Position numbers and translations under genes: made by a program
Shown here: piece by piece, positions 1-13,900 of the stretch
Position numbering within the stretch: the stretch's first letter is position 1
Layout of the letters: every line of letters begins with the position of its first letter
From: Ixodes scapularis
Taxonomy: Eukaryota > Arthropoda > Arachnida > Ixodida > Ixodidae
Length of the DNA stretch: 64,000 nt
Direction: 5' to 3'
Assembly: GCF_016920785.2 (NCBI RefSeq)
Contig: NW_024609846.1
Location: 120,555,473 to 120,619,472, forward strand
The notes under the pieces: generated by a model
What the model was told of the DNA's origin: nothing
Seen by the model: only the letters and a program-made list of their open reading frames with translations
Databases searched by the model: none

Positions 1-159
1 CTGCCTGGCAATTTAAAACGCGTTCCATTTCTCTCTGAGGAAGTGCTCATGTGACCAAGAGGGAGGCGGGGGAGTATGTGTGTGTGTGTGTGTGTGGGGG
101 GGGGGGGTAGCTGCGACCCGCACTTTAACACGCGAAGAGCCGCAGCTTGGCCACCCCTG
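1..159. mobile_element. hAT-like MITE, right end only
   Basis: Sequence ending in GGCCACCCCTG at 159 has the CAGGGGTGGCC terminus (read on minus) common in hAT elements, followed by a possible 8-bp target site TTATAGTC (160-167). The other end lies outside the window. Inside is a (TG)n followed by a G-run at about 77-107. Confidence 0.4.
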
Positions 160-1479
160 TTATAGTCAGTGCATAGGAATGACACGGCAGAAGCATAAAA
201 ATAATTTCTGGAAACAATGCTGCCTATGAGAACCAAACAGCGATAGCAGACAGCAGAGTCGAAACGACCTCCTCTCCTGAGCTTCTTGGCATTGCCGCTA
301 CGCGGCGTCTGTTTTGCTGCAGTCACCAATGGGTCACGTGATATCATTTCCATTTCCACCTCCACCCACCCACCCACCTACCCACCCCTCCCAAATTTAG
401 CGGGGAAAATAAACAGCCAAAACATACCTCAAGGTGGCCTGAAGATTTTAAGAAAGCTAATCGCTTTAAAATTCGAAAAGGGATGTGCGCGACGTAATCC
501 ACGAGCTGTCCTTCCTTAGCTTTGCCGTTCACACGGTAAAGATGCCAGTAGAGGGATGAATTTAGGGGTTTTCATTCGTGGATTTTGAGATTGTCTTTGT
601 AATGGAATATACTCACTCTATGCACCATAAGCATCCCACAAAACCCAAGATTACAATCAAGCATGGTTTTTTTCACATTTAAAGACGCAACCAAACATAG
701 CGCTACCTCTCATTACCGAGATATATCTTAGAGAAAACGATGTATCAAGTTTTTTTAGGATGCTTAGGTCGAGTTTGTGGCACGCGAAGACAATCTCGAA
801 TCTTACCTTAGTGGCCCTTTGTGAAAGACAAAATGCAAAGGCGATCAAAGCTGGTGGAAAGAGCTTGAAAAGAAACACCCCGACAGCCTCCGAGTAGGAA
901 GAGTCGACCTTCTATCGGGAGGCTCAGGTTCTTTGTGTCCAAGTATCTTAAGGAAACGCTGGCTGCTATTCCAAGGCTCTGTAAGGGGCTTCCGTCACAC
1001 CTGCTGTCTGTCACAGAGCCAGTAAACACGTATAAAAGGCGAAGCCTTTCGACCTCTTATCGGCACTCCCCCCCCAACTGGGTTCCAACCACTTGTAGAC
1101 TTATCTGCTGTTGCGCTTACAGTGAGAAGGCAACAGCCACCGAAACTCAGGAATGCAGGGCATAGCGAGTCCTCGGCATCTCAATATGGCTCCGCTGCCA
1201 ATGAGATTGTCTCAATGAGCCGATAAGAAGGGAGCAGAACCAATCCCGAATATAATAAGCTGCGCCCCGAGTTTCTTACGCTTTTACAGGCCATGGTCTA
1301 AAGTGCTTAGAAATAGGTGCGGCACACGGCACTGCCGTCCCCCTCTCACAGGTGCCTTTTGCCCGGATTCGAAGGAGGCCTTAGATAGTGACCCAGTTGG
1401 GCTTTGAATTTGGAAACACGTGAAATTTAATTTAAGCCTGCCTCGATCGTAAACTCAGAGACTCACAGAATGTGTTGCG

Positions 1480-1690
1480 TATGTGTGTCCAACGCCACCT
1501 GACATCGCAGCGTCTCATGACTCGGACGTCACGTTACCTTGACTTCGCACGACCTCATGACGTCACAGTGACGTGACGTCATGACTTCGCTGGACCTTGC
1601 GACATTGCAGTGTCACGTGATGCCATGCTGTTATGTGACATCACAATGTCATGTCACATGATACACTGATATCAAAGTCAATAAGCATTG
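1480..1690. repeat. CRE/E-box-rich degenerate repeat
   Basis: Dense iteration of GACGTCA and CACGTGA-type words with ATGAC spacers. It resembles the repeats at 25.66-26.10 kb and 41.3-41.5 kb in its words but not in unit structure. It lies downstream of exon 13 in the Tao intron. Confidence 0.45.
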
Positions 1691-1816
1691 CAGCTTCTAT
1701 AACCTTGACATGCGCATCAATCGAGTGCAATGTTTCTTACGAAAGTGAGCCCCATAATTGTGATGCCATGTTGTGAGGCGATTGTGATGACATTATGATG
1801 ACAAGGCCATTCCCAC

Positions 1817-1999
1817 CTTCTGCTCGAGCAGGGCCCTGCGCACGGAGACGCGCTCCTGCAGCTCGTGGCGCTCCCTGTTGCGCTGTGCCTCGGCCTGCAT
1901 GCGGATCTTCGACTGGAACGCTATCAGGAGCTCCAACTCCTGCTGTAGCTGCTCCTTCAGCTGGCGCACCTCCGTGTCCTGGGACTCGTCCAGGCGGAT
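1817..1999 (-). CDS. Tao: Tao exon 13 (residues 767-827), last exon in window
   Basis: 61 codons, phase 0, encoding RLDESQ, QLQQELELL and RRALLEQK of the C-terminal coiled coil. Acceptor CAG at 2000-2002; the donor GTGGGA at 1811-1816 is weaker than the others. The family continues beyond this point, so at least one further exon lies below position 1. Confidence 0.94.
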
Positions 2000-4900
2000 C
2001 TGGAACAGGGGGCGCGCCCCGCGTTGGGTTTAGACAATGACCGATGGTTGGATCGGTGATGCAGGTTCTACCCTTGACCTGACCGAATGCCACGTGTACA
2101 CTGCGTGACACTATTAGCACGGACAGTGGCACTTTTCCGCATTTTAGGTGGACAGAGGGTTGACAGGCACCAAACTTTACACCTGGGCTGGTGTTCTCAA
2201 CATAGACTTTTTGACACACTAGTGAATTCCATGGCAGCCGTTTAATTTTAAAGCGACCAACAGTAAAAGGTTGGCGATCACTTGTTCCCGCAAACAGTGT
2301 CGCGCAGTGTACAGAGCCATCGAGGCCGGTGCTTGCAAGGCCACGGAAAGAGCACTAGCTAAGATGCCTGTACCAAAAGTACTTAAAAAGTGCAAACAAG
2401 AAAGCAGCTTTAAGGTAACCACAAATTGTGCAAGTTAATACTAACAGAATTCGTCCCACTGTCTAATCAAACAATGCTAAATAGAGGAAGTTTACACAGG
2501 CTAGAAGCTAGTACAGTCGAACCCGGATATAATGAATTCAAAGGGGATCGTAAAATAGTTCGATATATTGATAATTTGATATACAAATACCTATATGTTA
2601 AATTAAGCTCCAGTTGAAATTTCTGCATGTCTCTGCTAATACGGAAGGTCAGGACGAACAGAAGCTTACCAAATAGAGCATTCAAAAGCCGCCAAATACA
2701 GTAGAGTGCAGTTGGCGGAGATTGCAAACAGCGCGGCGCAAAACACGAAAATAATAAAAGAATTAAAGAAAAACGGAAAAAGCAAATTGCATAAAAGATT
2801 TCCTGATCCACAGAAAAAGTTATGAAAGCAAAAAAAAGAAGAAAGCTCACTAAATACAGACAGCAAAAAAAGAAAAAAAAAAAGAAAGAAAGTAAACAAT
2901 AGAGGTTGCGAATATCAATATCTTCCGAACCGAAATCGAACAGTAAAGGTTACAAATAGAATATTTTCAATTACAAATAGTTATGAATATGAATAGTTTC
3001 AATATGAATATATTTCCTAATACAAATATTTTCTATTTGATGTTAACTAAACAAGGATACTTAATCAAAACACAACTGGAATTTTTTTTCAACAAACATT
3101 TTTAAAAGGTTAACTTTATCGCAATAAAAACAAAGGCCCCCCATGTCTCTGATAAAACAGATAAAATAAAAGATCAGTCAGTGAAACACCATTCAAGGAG
3201 TGAAGTACAGAATGTAAACAAAAGTACACAAGCGGAGGCGGCTCGGCAAGCCACAACACAGTCAGAGATCACGTCGCGGATGACGAAATCAACCACGTGA
3301 ACGTAAACGGAAGTACACAAGTGGAGGCGGGTCAGCACGCCACGACAGAGTCGGAGATTGCGCGATCACGCCCCGCAGCCACAATGACCGCAATCCAGAC
3401 ATCACGGCAAGTGAAGGACAAATCATGCTACCGCGTGTTAATAAACATCCAATGCTTCATACAAAAAAAAAAAAAAAAAAAAAAAAAAGAGCGGGCAATT
3501 AGGTTGGCTTTTTTGTTTTGTCAAACTCATAACCATACTGCCCAGTAAAAAAACTAACTGGGACCGCGACTGCGGGTTGAGACTAACCAGCGAGTTCCGC
3601 ATTATTTGTAGTTTCCAAATATTTTAAAAACTCGAATACTTCAAACACTAAAAGTGCGAAGCGAATCGAAGAGAATAGCAAGCATTATTCGCGAAGTATT
3701 TGAATTTTCGAATATTTACACTTCTAGTAAACAAAGATAAGGCGTTCAGAGTGCAACTGCACAGCCAAATTGCCGAAGACTTTTTCTTCTTATTTTGTTT
3801 TGGGGTTAGGGAGTCCTGCAGCGACAGCACTGTTCGAGGAAAGAGCGCACACTACTGTTCAAACAGCAGGCACTCCCCGCCCTTCCAATGCGTGCCCTTT
3901 CGCTTGCCTTTGCCATCCTCCACTTTTTTTATGGTTGTCATGGTATCTCCTTTCCCACAACTGCTCTTTTCTGGCGTATCCCTCCCCTCTTCCTCCTCCC
4001 CCTCCCCCCTCTTCCTTCCTCCCTCCCTCCTCCTCCTCCTCCTCCTCCTCCCCCTCCTCCTCCTCCTCCCCCCCCCCCCCCCCCCGTGTAGGTGGCTTGC
4101 GTCGCAATCGCGGCGCAATCCATTGGCGGGAAAAGCAAAGGGCAGCCGGGATTTGTTTTGCTATATCGAGTGTCCATGGGAGTTGGATACTAAAAAACGA
4201 TGCTGCTATAGACCTTTGCAAAAAGAGCGCTCTGGCCGCCGCCATTTTGCAAATCGAGCGACCCCTATCAGCCAGAAATTTCTGGCACCCGCCTGAGCTG
4301 TGGAAACCCGGTCAGCGTGACTCCCCACCTGCATTTTGCATTCGGAGTTTGCCGGCTTTTCTTGGAAGTTTTTCTTTATTCGCCTGTTTAGGATGCTTAC
4401 CCTTTGTATGTTATCTTCCACTGTGAGAACCAGAAAATAACAGGGCTCGTAGGCTGCTCGGCCTTCGCAGGAGACGAACGAAGAGAGCGAACGTCAAGCA
4501 GCCCGCGACGCGGGCAGTTCGACGTTCTTGGAGGATTATTTCCGTCGAGATAATCTACAAAAAGCCTTCCCGGCTGTGTTCCGGGTCTTCGCGAAAAATA
4601 GCTGATAGAGTCAAGTCCGGGGTGTGGGGACAGAATAGACACGTTTGTTCATTTGCTTTGAAGCAGTGCAAAAAAGCTGCTCTCTTCTACATTTTCCCCA
4701 AAACACGCCGGATTCCGTCCGATTGTCGTGAAGTGACTATCGTCGACACTGTATATTAGATATACTGTGTTATTTGAGATCTTTCTCAAAACCTGTTCGG
4801 ATAACGCGGCACCGTGGGGTACGTACAATATATGTTGTTCGATTGATGAGACGCAATGAATTTCATGTTGTGGGCGGGGAATATCCATGCAGTTCGGATG

Positions 4901-7900
4901 TCCTGTGTGGTCAAATATTTTGACCTATATAGATTGACACGGCTGAGTCTACGGTGCCGTAAAACAATGAACATAAAATGAAAGAAACATTCCAGTTGCA
5001 TTTGTTCTGTCGCGCACGGACTCACCAAAACAGCTTTCATTTCTTTATTTTTGTTCCCAAAAATAGAACACTGCTTTCTTAAAGACCTCTATAAAGTATG
5101 TTCGCCACAGAACACAAAATAAAAAAGAAAACGCGGCAATTCAGCCGCCACCAGCGTCCGGAATTGCGCCTACGCAGGCTGCCACAGCCCACTGACGAGA
5201 AACTCCACAGCTCAGCGCAGTCGGGCAACACTGACGTACCCTCTCAAAACCAGGGACGTGCGCTGTAAATCGCTTCGTTCGAGACTGCCGCTGGAAAGGT
5301 CTATACTATTACATGGGACTTTCAAGGGGATGTTTGGACTGTTTGATATAAACAATAATTCGAAATACTTGAGTGCGATATAACCGGGCTCGGCTGTAGA
5401 TATCAAATAAGCCGAAGATAGAAAACAGAAATTAAACCGCAAGTTAAATTTTTGTAACCCACTATGTATTGTGCAAGCCTGTCTGCACTTACAAAATCAA
5501 ACAAATGAAGTCTCCCAAGGTGTTTCTAAAAAAACAATTACCGTATTTTCCGGTGTATAAGACGCACCTTTGTATAAGACGCACCCACCCTATATGCAGG
5601 CTTTCATTGAAAAAGTTGGTATATAAGACGCACCCGTGTATAAGACGCACTTTTCATCGCCTGTAGTTTGGTGGACGACTGTCGCCATGTGCGAATCATC
5701 TTCTCGGTGACGTCGAAACGGCGACCTGCAGCCCGGTTACCGTGTTCGGTAGCGTACTCGACCGCAGATAATTTAAACTTCGCTGTGTAGCTCTTGCGCG
5801 ACTGCGGTGGCATATTGTAGCAAGACCGGGCAGATGGCAGGAAAACACGACGACGCACGTACGCAGAGCGAACAAAGATGAAAATGGCGACTGAAAAAGA
5901 GAGGCGGCTTGTCCTAGCTTGTCTTGGCGAGAAGCGTGATTGTCGCCATCTGTTGGCATTTCACATTACTTACGCCTGGGACCTCCGCATCCGCAACGAC
6001 CGCATGTTTGCAATCTTGGAGTTCACCTAAAACGTGGCACGCGGTGGTCCCCGTATTGAAGTATCACCGTGTTACGACCGCGTGATCGGTAGCGATATTT
6101 TGTTTTTGGTGAAACAAGCTTGAACATCAACCGAGTAAATTTCAAATTTCTGAACTCGCAAAAAAAAAAAAAAAAATTCGCGTATAAGACGCACCGTTGT
6201 ATAAGACGCACCAGCAAGAACTTTTGAAAAAAGCCGCGTCTTATACACCGGAAAATACGGTAAATCAATTTCGAAAAACAAAAAGCCATCCCTCTGCACA
6301 AGCTGCTAACTCCAGAATGATGTCTAACTCTTTTGGTGACTTGAGCATATTCATATTGTGTTCCTATTGCCATAATTTGGCTTTACTTAGAATTAATCAC
6401 GAAACATCACTGGTGTTTTGTGAATATCATAATAGAGTAGTTTTACACATTCTGCTATTCAATATTTGCTTCACTCAGTTTTCAAGGTGTCGGCAAGTCA
6501 CGACCGCAAGGGGCTGTACCCAAACACTATCCTAAACAACGAAAAGAATGCATAATAGCTACAGATGTATTTGAAGCCAAGGAGTCCAGGAAGGTTAGGT
6601 TTCTCACGCTGTGCACTGGGTTGTTTATACTCCAACGTAACATCAGTAATGTCTATGCCCTGGCTGCCTCGGTAAAAACCGGCCACCCACATATGAAACA
6701 AGCTTGGCCAGCGTTCAGCCCAGTGCTTCAACAGTCCTTTCGTCCTACTTGAGTGCTCGCCGACATTTTAGAGCTGTGAACCCTATAGTTTTGTAAGGTT
6801 TGCAGTACCTCCACAAGCATGATAATTTTGCTTACCCAAGCAATGTAGAATGAAATGAACACATAAAAGTACACACTGAAATACACTTCTCCAACTTGCA
6901 TCAACTTCGATGAGACCACCACAATATCCAGACTTTAGAGCAGGGGTTGGCAACCTTTTGCATCAACGGGCCACGTCGTCACAAAGCCTACACGGAGGAG
7001 GCCATACGGCAAGTCGCGAAGTGTGTGTGCGTTTGTTTGGGGGGGCGGGGAGATGCAAAGGAAAGGCAGAAAGGAAGTGAAGACGTTTTCTGCCCAAGTA
7101 TGGGGATGCCAGACAATGCAAATTAAAAGTGCTCTTCGTTCTTGTCTAACCCTGTTTGAGGTTAAAACTGCCACATAGTTTTTAGAATATGTGTGAGAAA
7201 GCAGCATGGGGGAAGGGGGATCTTTTACTGGGGTCGTGCCAGGGACCGTATAACTCTGCCTCGCGGGCCATATGTGGCCGGCGGACCATGGGTTGCCGAA
7301 CTCTGCTTTAAAGGATGGTGGTCACGTTGAAATGCGCTACCAATGTATGTTGCAGGTTAAAAGGCTGTTTTCATCACAGTGCCTTTTGTGTGTGCACAAC
7401 CGTGAAACTCCCCAACGTTGAACTCATGAAGTGTGTCGGTCTGCCGGTACTCTCATGTGAACCCAAGTGACATTTATGCAACAGAAGGAGTAAATTGACA
7501 AGGTACAGAAGAGGGACGACTCACCGACTGCTTTTGGAGCATCTCGGCGATGCTCTGCTCGTACTGCTCGCCCAGGATGGCCAGCTTGCGTATCTGCTCC
7601 TCCTTGAGCTTCTTGATGACTGCCTTCTGGTCCTCCCTGGGCGTGGAGGCCAGCACCTGGCTCTTCCAGGCCTTGTACTGCCGTGTCTGGATCTTGCACG
7701 TTTCCCGGAACTGCTTGCGGATCTGCAGCTCCTTGTGCTTCAGGCTCTTGGGCTGCTGCTTCACCTCCTGGGCGTGCCGCTTGTGCAGCTCCCGCTCCCG
7801 CCGCCCGCAGTACTCGTGCTGGTTGGCCAGCTCCGTCTGGTGCTGCTTGCGCACCTGCTCCTCGCGCAGCTGGTGCACCCCGCGCTGCTGCCGGTACTCC

Positions 7901-10900
7901 AGCTCCTGGGTGGTCTCGTGGTGCCGCAGCAGCATAGAGTGCGCCTCCTCCAGCTGGCCCTGCCGCTTGTTCAGCTCCTCCCGCAGCAGGTCCTGCTCCA
8001 GCCGGTGGTACTGGAGCAGCCGGCGGCGCCGGTACTTGCGCACCTCGAGGCGCAGGTAGTCCCCCTGGTGGCGCTGGACCCGGGCCAGGGCCTCGGCCTG
8101 CTGGGCCTGCAGCTCCTCCTTGTGGCCCCTCAGACTCTCCTCCCGGGGGCCCAGGTCCCGCTTCAGCTTGTCCTTTAGGTACTTGTACTCGGCCTTCTGC
8201 TGCTGGCTGAACCGCTTTGTCTCCTCCTCCTGCTGCTGGCCAATGGTGCGGCCCAGGCGCTTCTCCCCAGCCAGGTTGTGCTTGAGCTTCTTCTCCAGGT
8301 CCTGCTGGTGCTTCAGCTGCAGTTTCTCCAGCTCCTTGCTAAACTGCTGCAGCAAGGACTCATACTCCTTATCCAGCTTCTGTTTGTGGTCCTCCATCTC
8401 CTGCAGACACCTTGCCTCCATCTGGGGAGACACCATACAAAATTGTCAGGCCTGATTCGCCCCAGGCGTTCTGTATTGAACGGCTGAGCACTCTCTAGCT
8501 CAGTGGTTCTCAAATAGAGGTCCGCAGACCCCTTGGGGTCCACGAAGCCCTGCCTCATCAGTCAAGCCCGGTAATAAAAGTTGTTTGTTTTCAGGTCGAG
8601 AAGAAACGCTTCAGTTTTCGGGCGAGTTTTCTCGTGTGTATGTAAATATGAGAGGTGTACTGCACACTGGCCCTTAGTTATTTATATCCATTTATTAAAT
8701 CATTATATTTAACCCACACCTTTCCCCTCCCCTCACCGCGAACGGGGTCCTCCATCATCTCCGCCTATCCACAAGGGGTCTGCGAAACACCGATGGTTGA
8801 GAACCACTGGTCTAGCTGATCTGCTAGAGTCAAACCCCATTATGGACCGAAGCGGTAAAAAGGTGAATATAGCGACGCAAGGTATGCTTGCGCTGCCTCT
8901 TCTGAGGCACTGATATATTGTCAAGCCCATTTATGATAAACCCAAATACAGCTAAATATTTCCTATATCGACTGTCCAAATACTTCTAAGCAAAATGCAA
9001 AGAACCAACTCGCTATATCAAACTTTGTTAAAAAAAAAAAAGAAGCAAAACACATGTTCCACTATATAAAAAAACCAACTCGCTATATCAAACTTTGTAA
9101 AAAAAAAAGAAGCAAAACACATGTTCCACTATATAAAAAAAAAAAAAAAAGATGTTAAGGAGCGCTAGCAGCGAACAAAACAAAAAAATTATCACAAAGA
9201 AAGCAGAAAAAAAAAGGAAGAGCCCAGAAATGTGTGGGCAAAGGTAAGAGGTGCACTAAAACATACAGTTGGAAGTATTCCCTGATATCATCCCAAAAGA
9301 AAAGGCTTTCATACATGTTAGACTTCTTCTTTACTACTTAGGCCTGCACACCAAATACCTTGACTGCCAATAAAATGGCAGCATCACCAAAGCACCGCTC
9401 ACCTGGACCAGTGCCTTCTGGTGTTGCCGACGCATGCGCTTGTAGCCTGACATCTGCTCGTGCATCTGGTTTTCTTGCTCATGTTCCTTCATCTGACGCG
9501 TCACTATCGACGTTGTCCGGATCGTCGCAAAGTTGTTGGTCGCCCCGGCGTCCGTGCTGTTCAGGCTCGTCGACGAAGAATTCTGCGCAAACACGGGCAA
9601 CGAGCTCAGTCGTCAGCGCTGTCTTAGCGACGAATCAACACTATAGAAACAGTGCTGTCTTGAACACAGCGGCATCGTCTCAAACATAATTAGTGGAGAT
9701 GCAATGCTTTATCAGTGCTGTGCACAGATATAGCACGAAGTCAGGGCTGAATCGGCACTACGATTAGCGATAATTCCAGCGCTGTGCTGTATATGTGAAC
9801 AGGCCTTCCCTGTGTAGCCTGACTTTTCACCGAAACACTTGACTCAATAACGTTCTTTCGAATGAGCTACATCGGCAGACAACCTCTACAGCAAAACCAT
9901 CCACATAAAAGCTTTAGAAAAAAAGAAAATTACAAATGAAGTCAATTAATAAAAAGTCTTTACTGCATTGGCATGTCTGCTCGATCAATCTCTCAACTGT
10001 GCGTACCAATGTTACGAGCTTCCTACAAGTTTTATTACCTTTTGCCACATATTTTCATATATAAGTCGTCCTTTTCTTCGGCACTGGTATTTCAAATTAG
10101 GGGTAGAACCATAACTGGTACCAAAGAAGGAAGAATAGTGAGTAAAATTTCCGAGTCCATCGAGCCAACAGCGGTACTTCAGCGCGAAAGCCAACGCTCT
10201 GAGCACACTGGTGTGAAGAAGTATATTTGACACAAGCGTGCTATACTGCAAAACGGTACAGCATAATATGAGCTCGCTGCGCAAGCACCATGGCGTGGGG
10301 GCACATATGGCTGACAGGTGGCCTTGTACCCCTATCAGGAGTAGGAGACTGGCCCTGTATGATCACAGCACCCAACACACCATGCTCTTGCAAAGTGTCT
10401 CCTCACAACATTTTAGCTTCTTGCCTGTGTTATCAACGACATGACAACGTCGTTGATATCACATCAGCTTGTCAATGAAGCTGACGAAGCATCCCAGGAA
10501 GGCAGCCATTTCGGATGTTTGGACATGATGCAACCAGCGAAGCTGACAATCGAGATTTTAGCTACAATGACTAGTGACATTGTAAAATGGTAAATGCTTG
10601 AGCAAAATTTCTTCTCTTTGACTTCTTTAAAAATTAGGTTCTACCTATACTCAAATATTAAATTTTTTTTTGGCACGTTCTCTAGTATAAAGGTCGTCCT
10701 ACATTTGACTAAATACAGCAGATCTTGGCTACATCTTACCCTTTATCATACTTGGACTCTCCTTCACACTAAACCAAACTTGTGTAAGTATGAGGTGCTG
10801 AAACAGGCGTTTGTAGCAGGCTTTATTATAAGGAGTCCGTCTGGAAATATGTTGGGAGTCATAAAAGCAAGACTTGGATCCCGAAAACACACTCTGGCTT

Positions 10901-13900
10901 AAAATTCCAGAATACAAGTGTTTCTTGGCCCCTGACCTACTAAATTATCTGACTTATAAACCGAAAGAAGGCCAGGTGTATGAGTGCTGGCACGAGAGTT
11001 TGCAAACATTGAAAGGAGGCTACACGTCCGTCATCCTGCCTTCCGTGCCTTGGAGGCACCACTGTCGTCTTCACACCAGAACCAACGCTCTTCTAATCAC
11101 TCCTTACCTGCTCGTTGCACGGAGAACTAAACTCGTTTTCACCTCAAGGAAAAAGGAAGTCTTGCACAATGTTCATGACCCGTACCAAATAGTTCTTATA
11201 AGATTTGGTTGTCGGAGGACGAAGCCATGCTTTAGGCATTTGAAGCCCATGTACGTCTTGATAACGTAACATACATCTAATTTAAAATGCACCCTACCAT
11301 ATGTTTCAATTCTCTACATAAGGCCGAAAATCAGTAATGCTTCGTGAGGAGCCGGTCTTTTTTTTACTGTGGTTCTTGATGTGAAAACGAGTATAGCACA
11401 CTCAAAGTGTAGAGCCAGTCTGGTCTACGAGGCACTGGGGAAACGACAACAAAACACACAAAGTCTAAATATTAAATTATGTTAAACCTTCAGTTTGCGC
11501 CTTAACTTTTTGTTCGTTACTGGGACCTGTTGCTTGGCCTTTAGGCAGACGGGAGAGCCAGCACACGAAAAATGAATGTCATGGCATACGAGAATTAATA
11601 CTCAACCAACAACGAAGGTTCACAGCGTTGCATCCTCCCTTTAATTTATTCTAATTCCTTCGTGTATCGTCACTGTTGATTACATCTCTAATGTAGCACC
11701 AACGTTTCTTGTCTGCATCTCTAATCTGTAATATTGATCATCAAATAATGCCATTAGATTAACAATGGTTTAGAAACAACCCCTTATACACCTGCCACAA
11801 GGTAGAACTTAAAAGGACACTGACAGGGTTTAAGCTCACCAAGATTTTTACTTGTACATAACATACCGTAGAATACCGCGCATCCGCCCATTCCACATTA
11901 AGCGCCCATTACCAAATTTGTGAGATCCGAGAAAGCACGCACAGTACATTGATATGTAAAATTGATGACTGGACAAACGCCCATCCCCCATTTTTTTCCG
12001 ATTATCTCCAAAGTTTGAGTGGGCGCTTGCTTGGTATTTTACGGTATGAGAGCCCTAACTACCCAAAACACAATTCGCAGCTCGAAAATCATTTTCTTCC
12101 CGCCCAAAAACCGCTCATCAAGAACCAGTCAGTTTGAGTCACACACACTATCTTCTCCGTGGTGACGTGCCTTTTTCTATGGTTCAGACACAACATCCAA
12201 ATATAATGAAAGTCGTAAGTCATTGAAGGCACAATTAAATTTAAAAAAAAAAGAAAAATATGATATCCATTTTTTGTGGCTTCCAAAATGCTGCAAAAAC
12301 GTTGAGAAAAAAAAAAGTTGTACAGCCACATGACTTCCGGTAACTTTCTCCTCTATATTTCTTCTTCCTCCCCAGTCTAGTTTCGGTTTCGAGCGGTTGC
12401 GTTTATCGACATACGTGACGCTGTAGCAAAATATGGATTGGGTAGTCTTCCGACACCATAATAAATCACCTAACAAAAAATTAAAAAAATTTTTTTTTTG
12501 CTTTGTTAGTGGCCTTTTAATGTCAGTCCTATCAATCGAAATTAAGAGGTTATGCTGGCCTTTAACTTTTCACTTTTAATTTATCGTGCTGAAATTTAGT
12601 ACCGTATTTATATTGAATGCCACTCGCATATTGAACGCACCTCCCACAACGTGCATCGATATTTGGACTTTTTTTCTTTTTTTTCTTGTGTACTGAACGC
12701 ATTTTTAATTTTAGGCTGCTCGAGTCTTGAGGCCAATTTTCTTTTGCCGCCGAGCGGCCAGGCCAGGCCGAGTCAAGTCAAGCCAAGCCGCTCTTGAATG
12801 GCTGCAATTGGGTGGTTGCGGAAGTGATAGACCGTGAAACCGAGTGGCGCGCACGCCTAGCATAGCTGGGGTTGAGGAATTGTCCAGCCCTGGACGTGCT
12901 TCGTCCATCAGATGCATTGATGTCAACAAACACGTCATTGTTTGTGATCCGCTTTCGGACAATGATAGCATAAAAGTGGTTAGGCCTAATAACGGTCATG
13001 TCGCTCTCTGTGTGGGCGAGCCTCGAAGGGCGCTTTTTCTTCGCTAAAAGGCACGCCAAAAGTGCCCTAAATAAGTTGAGCAATTTAGAGAGCATGGTTA
13101 CTGCCATGTCATATTGGCACCTAAAATGACACTTGCACGAAGTGTGTCAATGCAAAAATTTTACCCCACCTAATAATACCCAAATATGTGTCAATATTTC
13201 GGACAAAAAAGTGCGTTCCTTATGCGAGTAAATACTGTATACTGATTATTTATCAGTGGTGATTTCACTAAATCCTGAGTTATCAATAAATTTGTAATTT
13301 TAATTAGATCCTCCTTACAAGTTGTTAGCATAAAATTCTTCAGAAGAAATTTTTGATAGAATTGCATTCACCAAGACATGCTTTGTGATATTTTTGTTGC
13401 TTCAAGTCATACAATAATTTTAATTAATTAGTCTCAAAAAGATATACTCAAAAAGATATAGCCTCCCATTTTGTGCAACTTGGTTGCAAATGTTCTTACG
13501 GATGTAATATCATTAAATGAGGCTTAAAATAGCATCACCGCACAAAACATGTCTTGCTAAATGCAATTCTACAAAACTTTCTGATATATTCTGAAGAAGT
13601 TTATGCTAACAAGCCATAAGGAGAACCTTATTAAAATTACAAAGTTATTGATAACTCAGGACGTAGTAAAGCTATCTGAAAACTAATTGCATATTTGAGA
13701 TCAACACAGAGAATTACATTAGTATATTAAATTTCAGCACGACAAATTAAAAAAAAAAGTAAAGACCAGTGTTCCTTTTATGTGGTGGGCAAATAAGCTC
13801 GTGGGTGGCCAATCACATAATGCCAGTTGATGAAACAGACAAATATTACTGTGTGGCCCGGGTGTTGTTCAACCAAATGCACTAGCAATTCTGCACCGGT

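Larger units (their letters stand above)
2514..5396. mobile_element. Possible pogo/mariner-like element with inverted ends at TA
   Basis: TA at 2512-2513 is followed by CAGTCGAACCCGGATATAA, and TA at 5397-5398 is preceded by the inverted form (TATAACCGGGCTCGGCTG). The ends match at most positions over 20 bp and then diverge. The interior has no transposase ORF and contains other repeats, so these may be the ends of two separate copies. Confidence 0.4.

Noticed and set aside
1737..2219. 160-codon minus frame over exon 13
   Set aside because: A different frame from the Tao exon; the conserved coiled-coil frame is the real one.
3700..4426. Overlapping 198- and 218-codon frames and minus-strand poly-Gly/Glu frames
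   Set aside because: Produced by the (TCC)n/C homopyrimidine tract.
7495..8178. 227-codon Leu-rich plus-strand frame
   Set aside because: It is the antisense of Tao exon 12; Glu/Lys/Gln-rich coiled-coil codons read as Leu-rich on the other strand.
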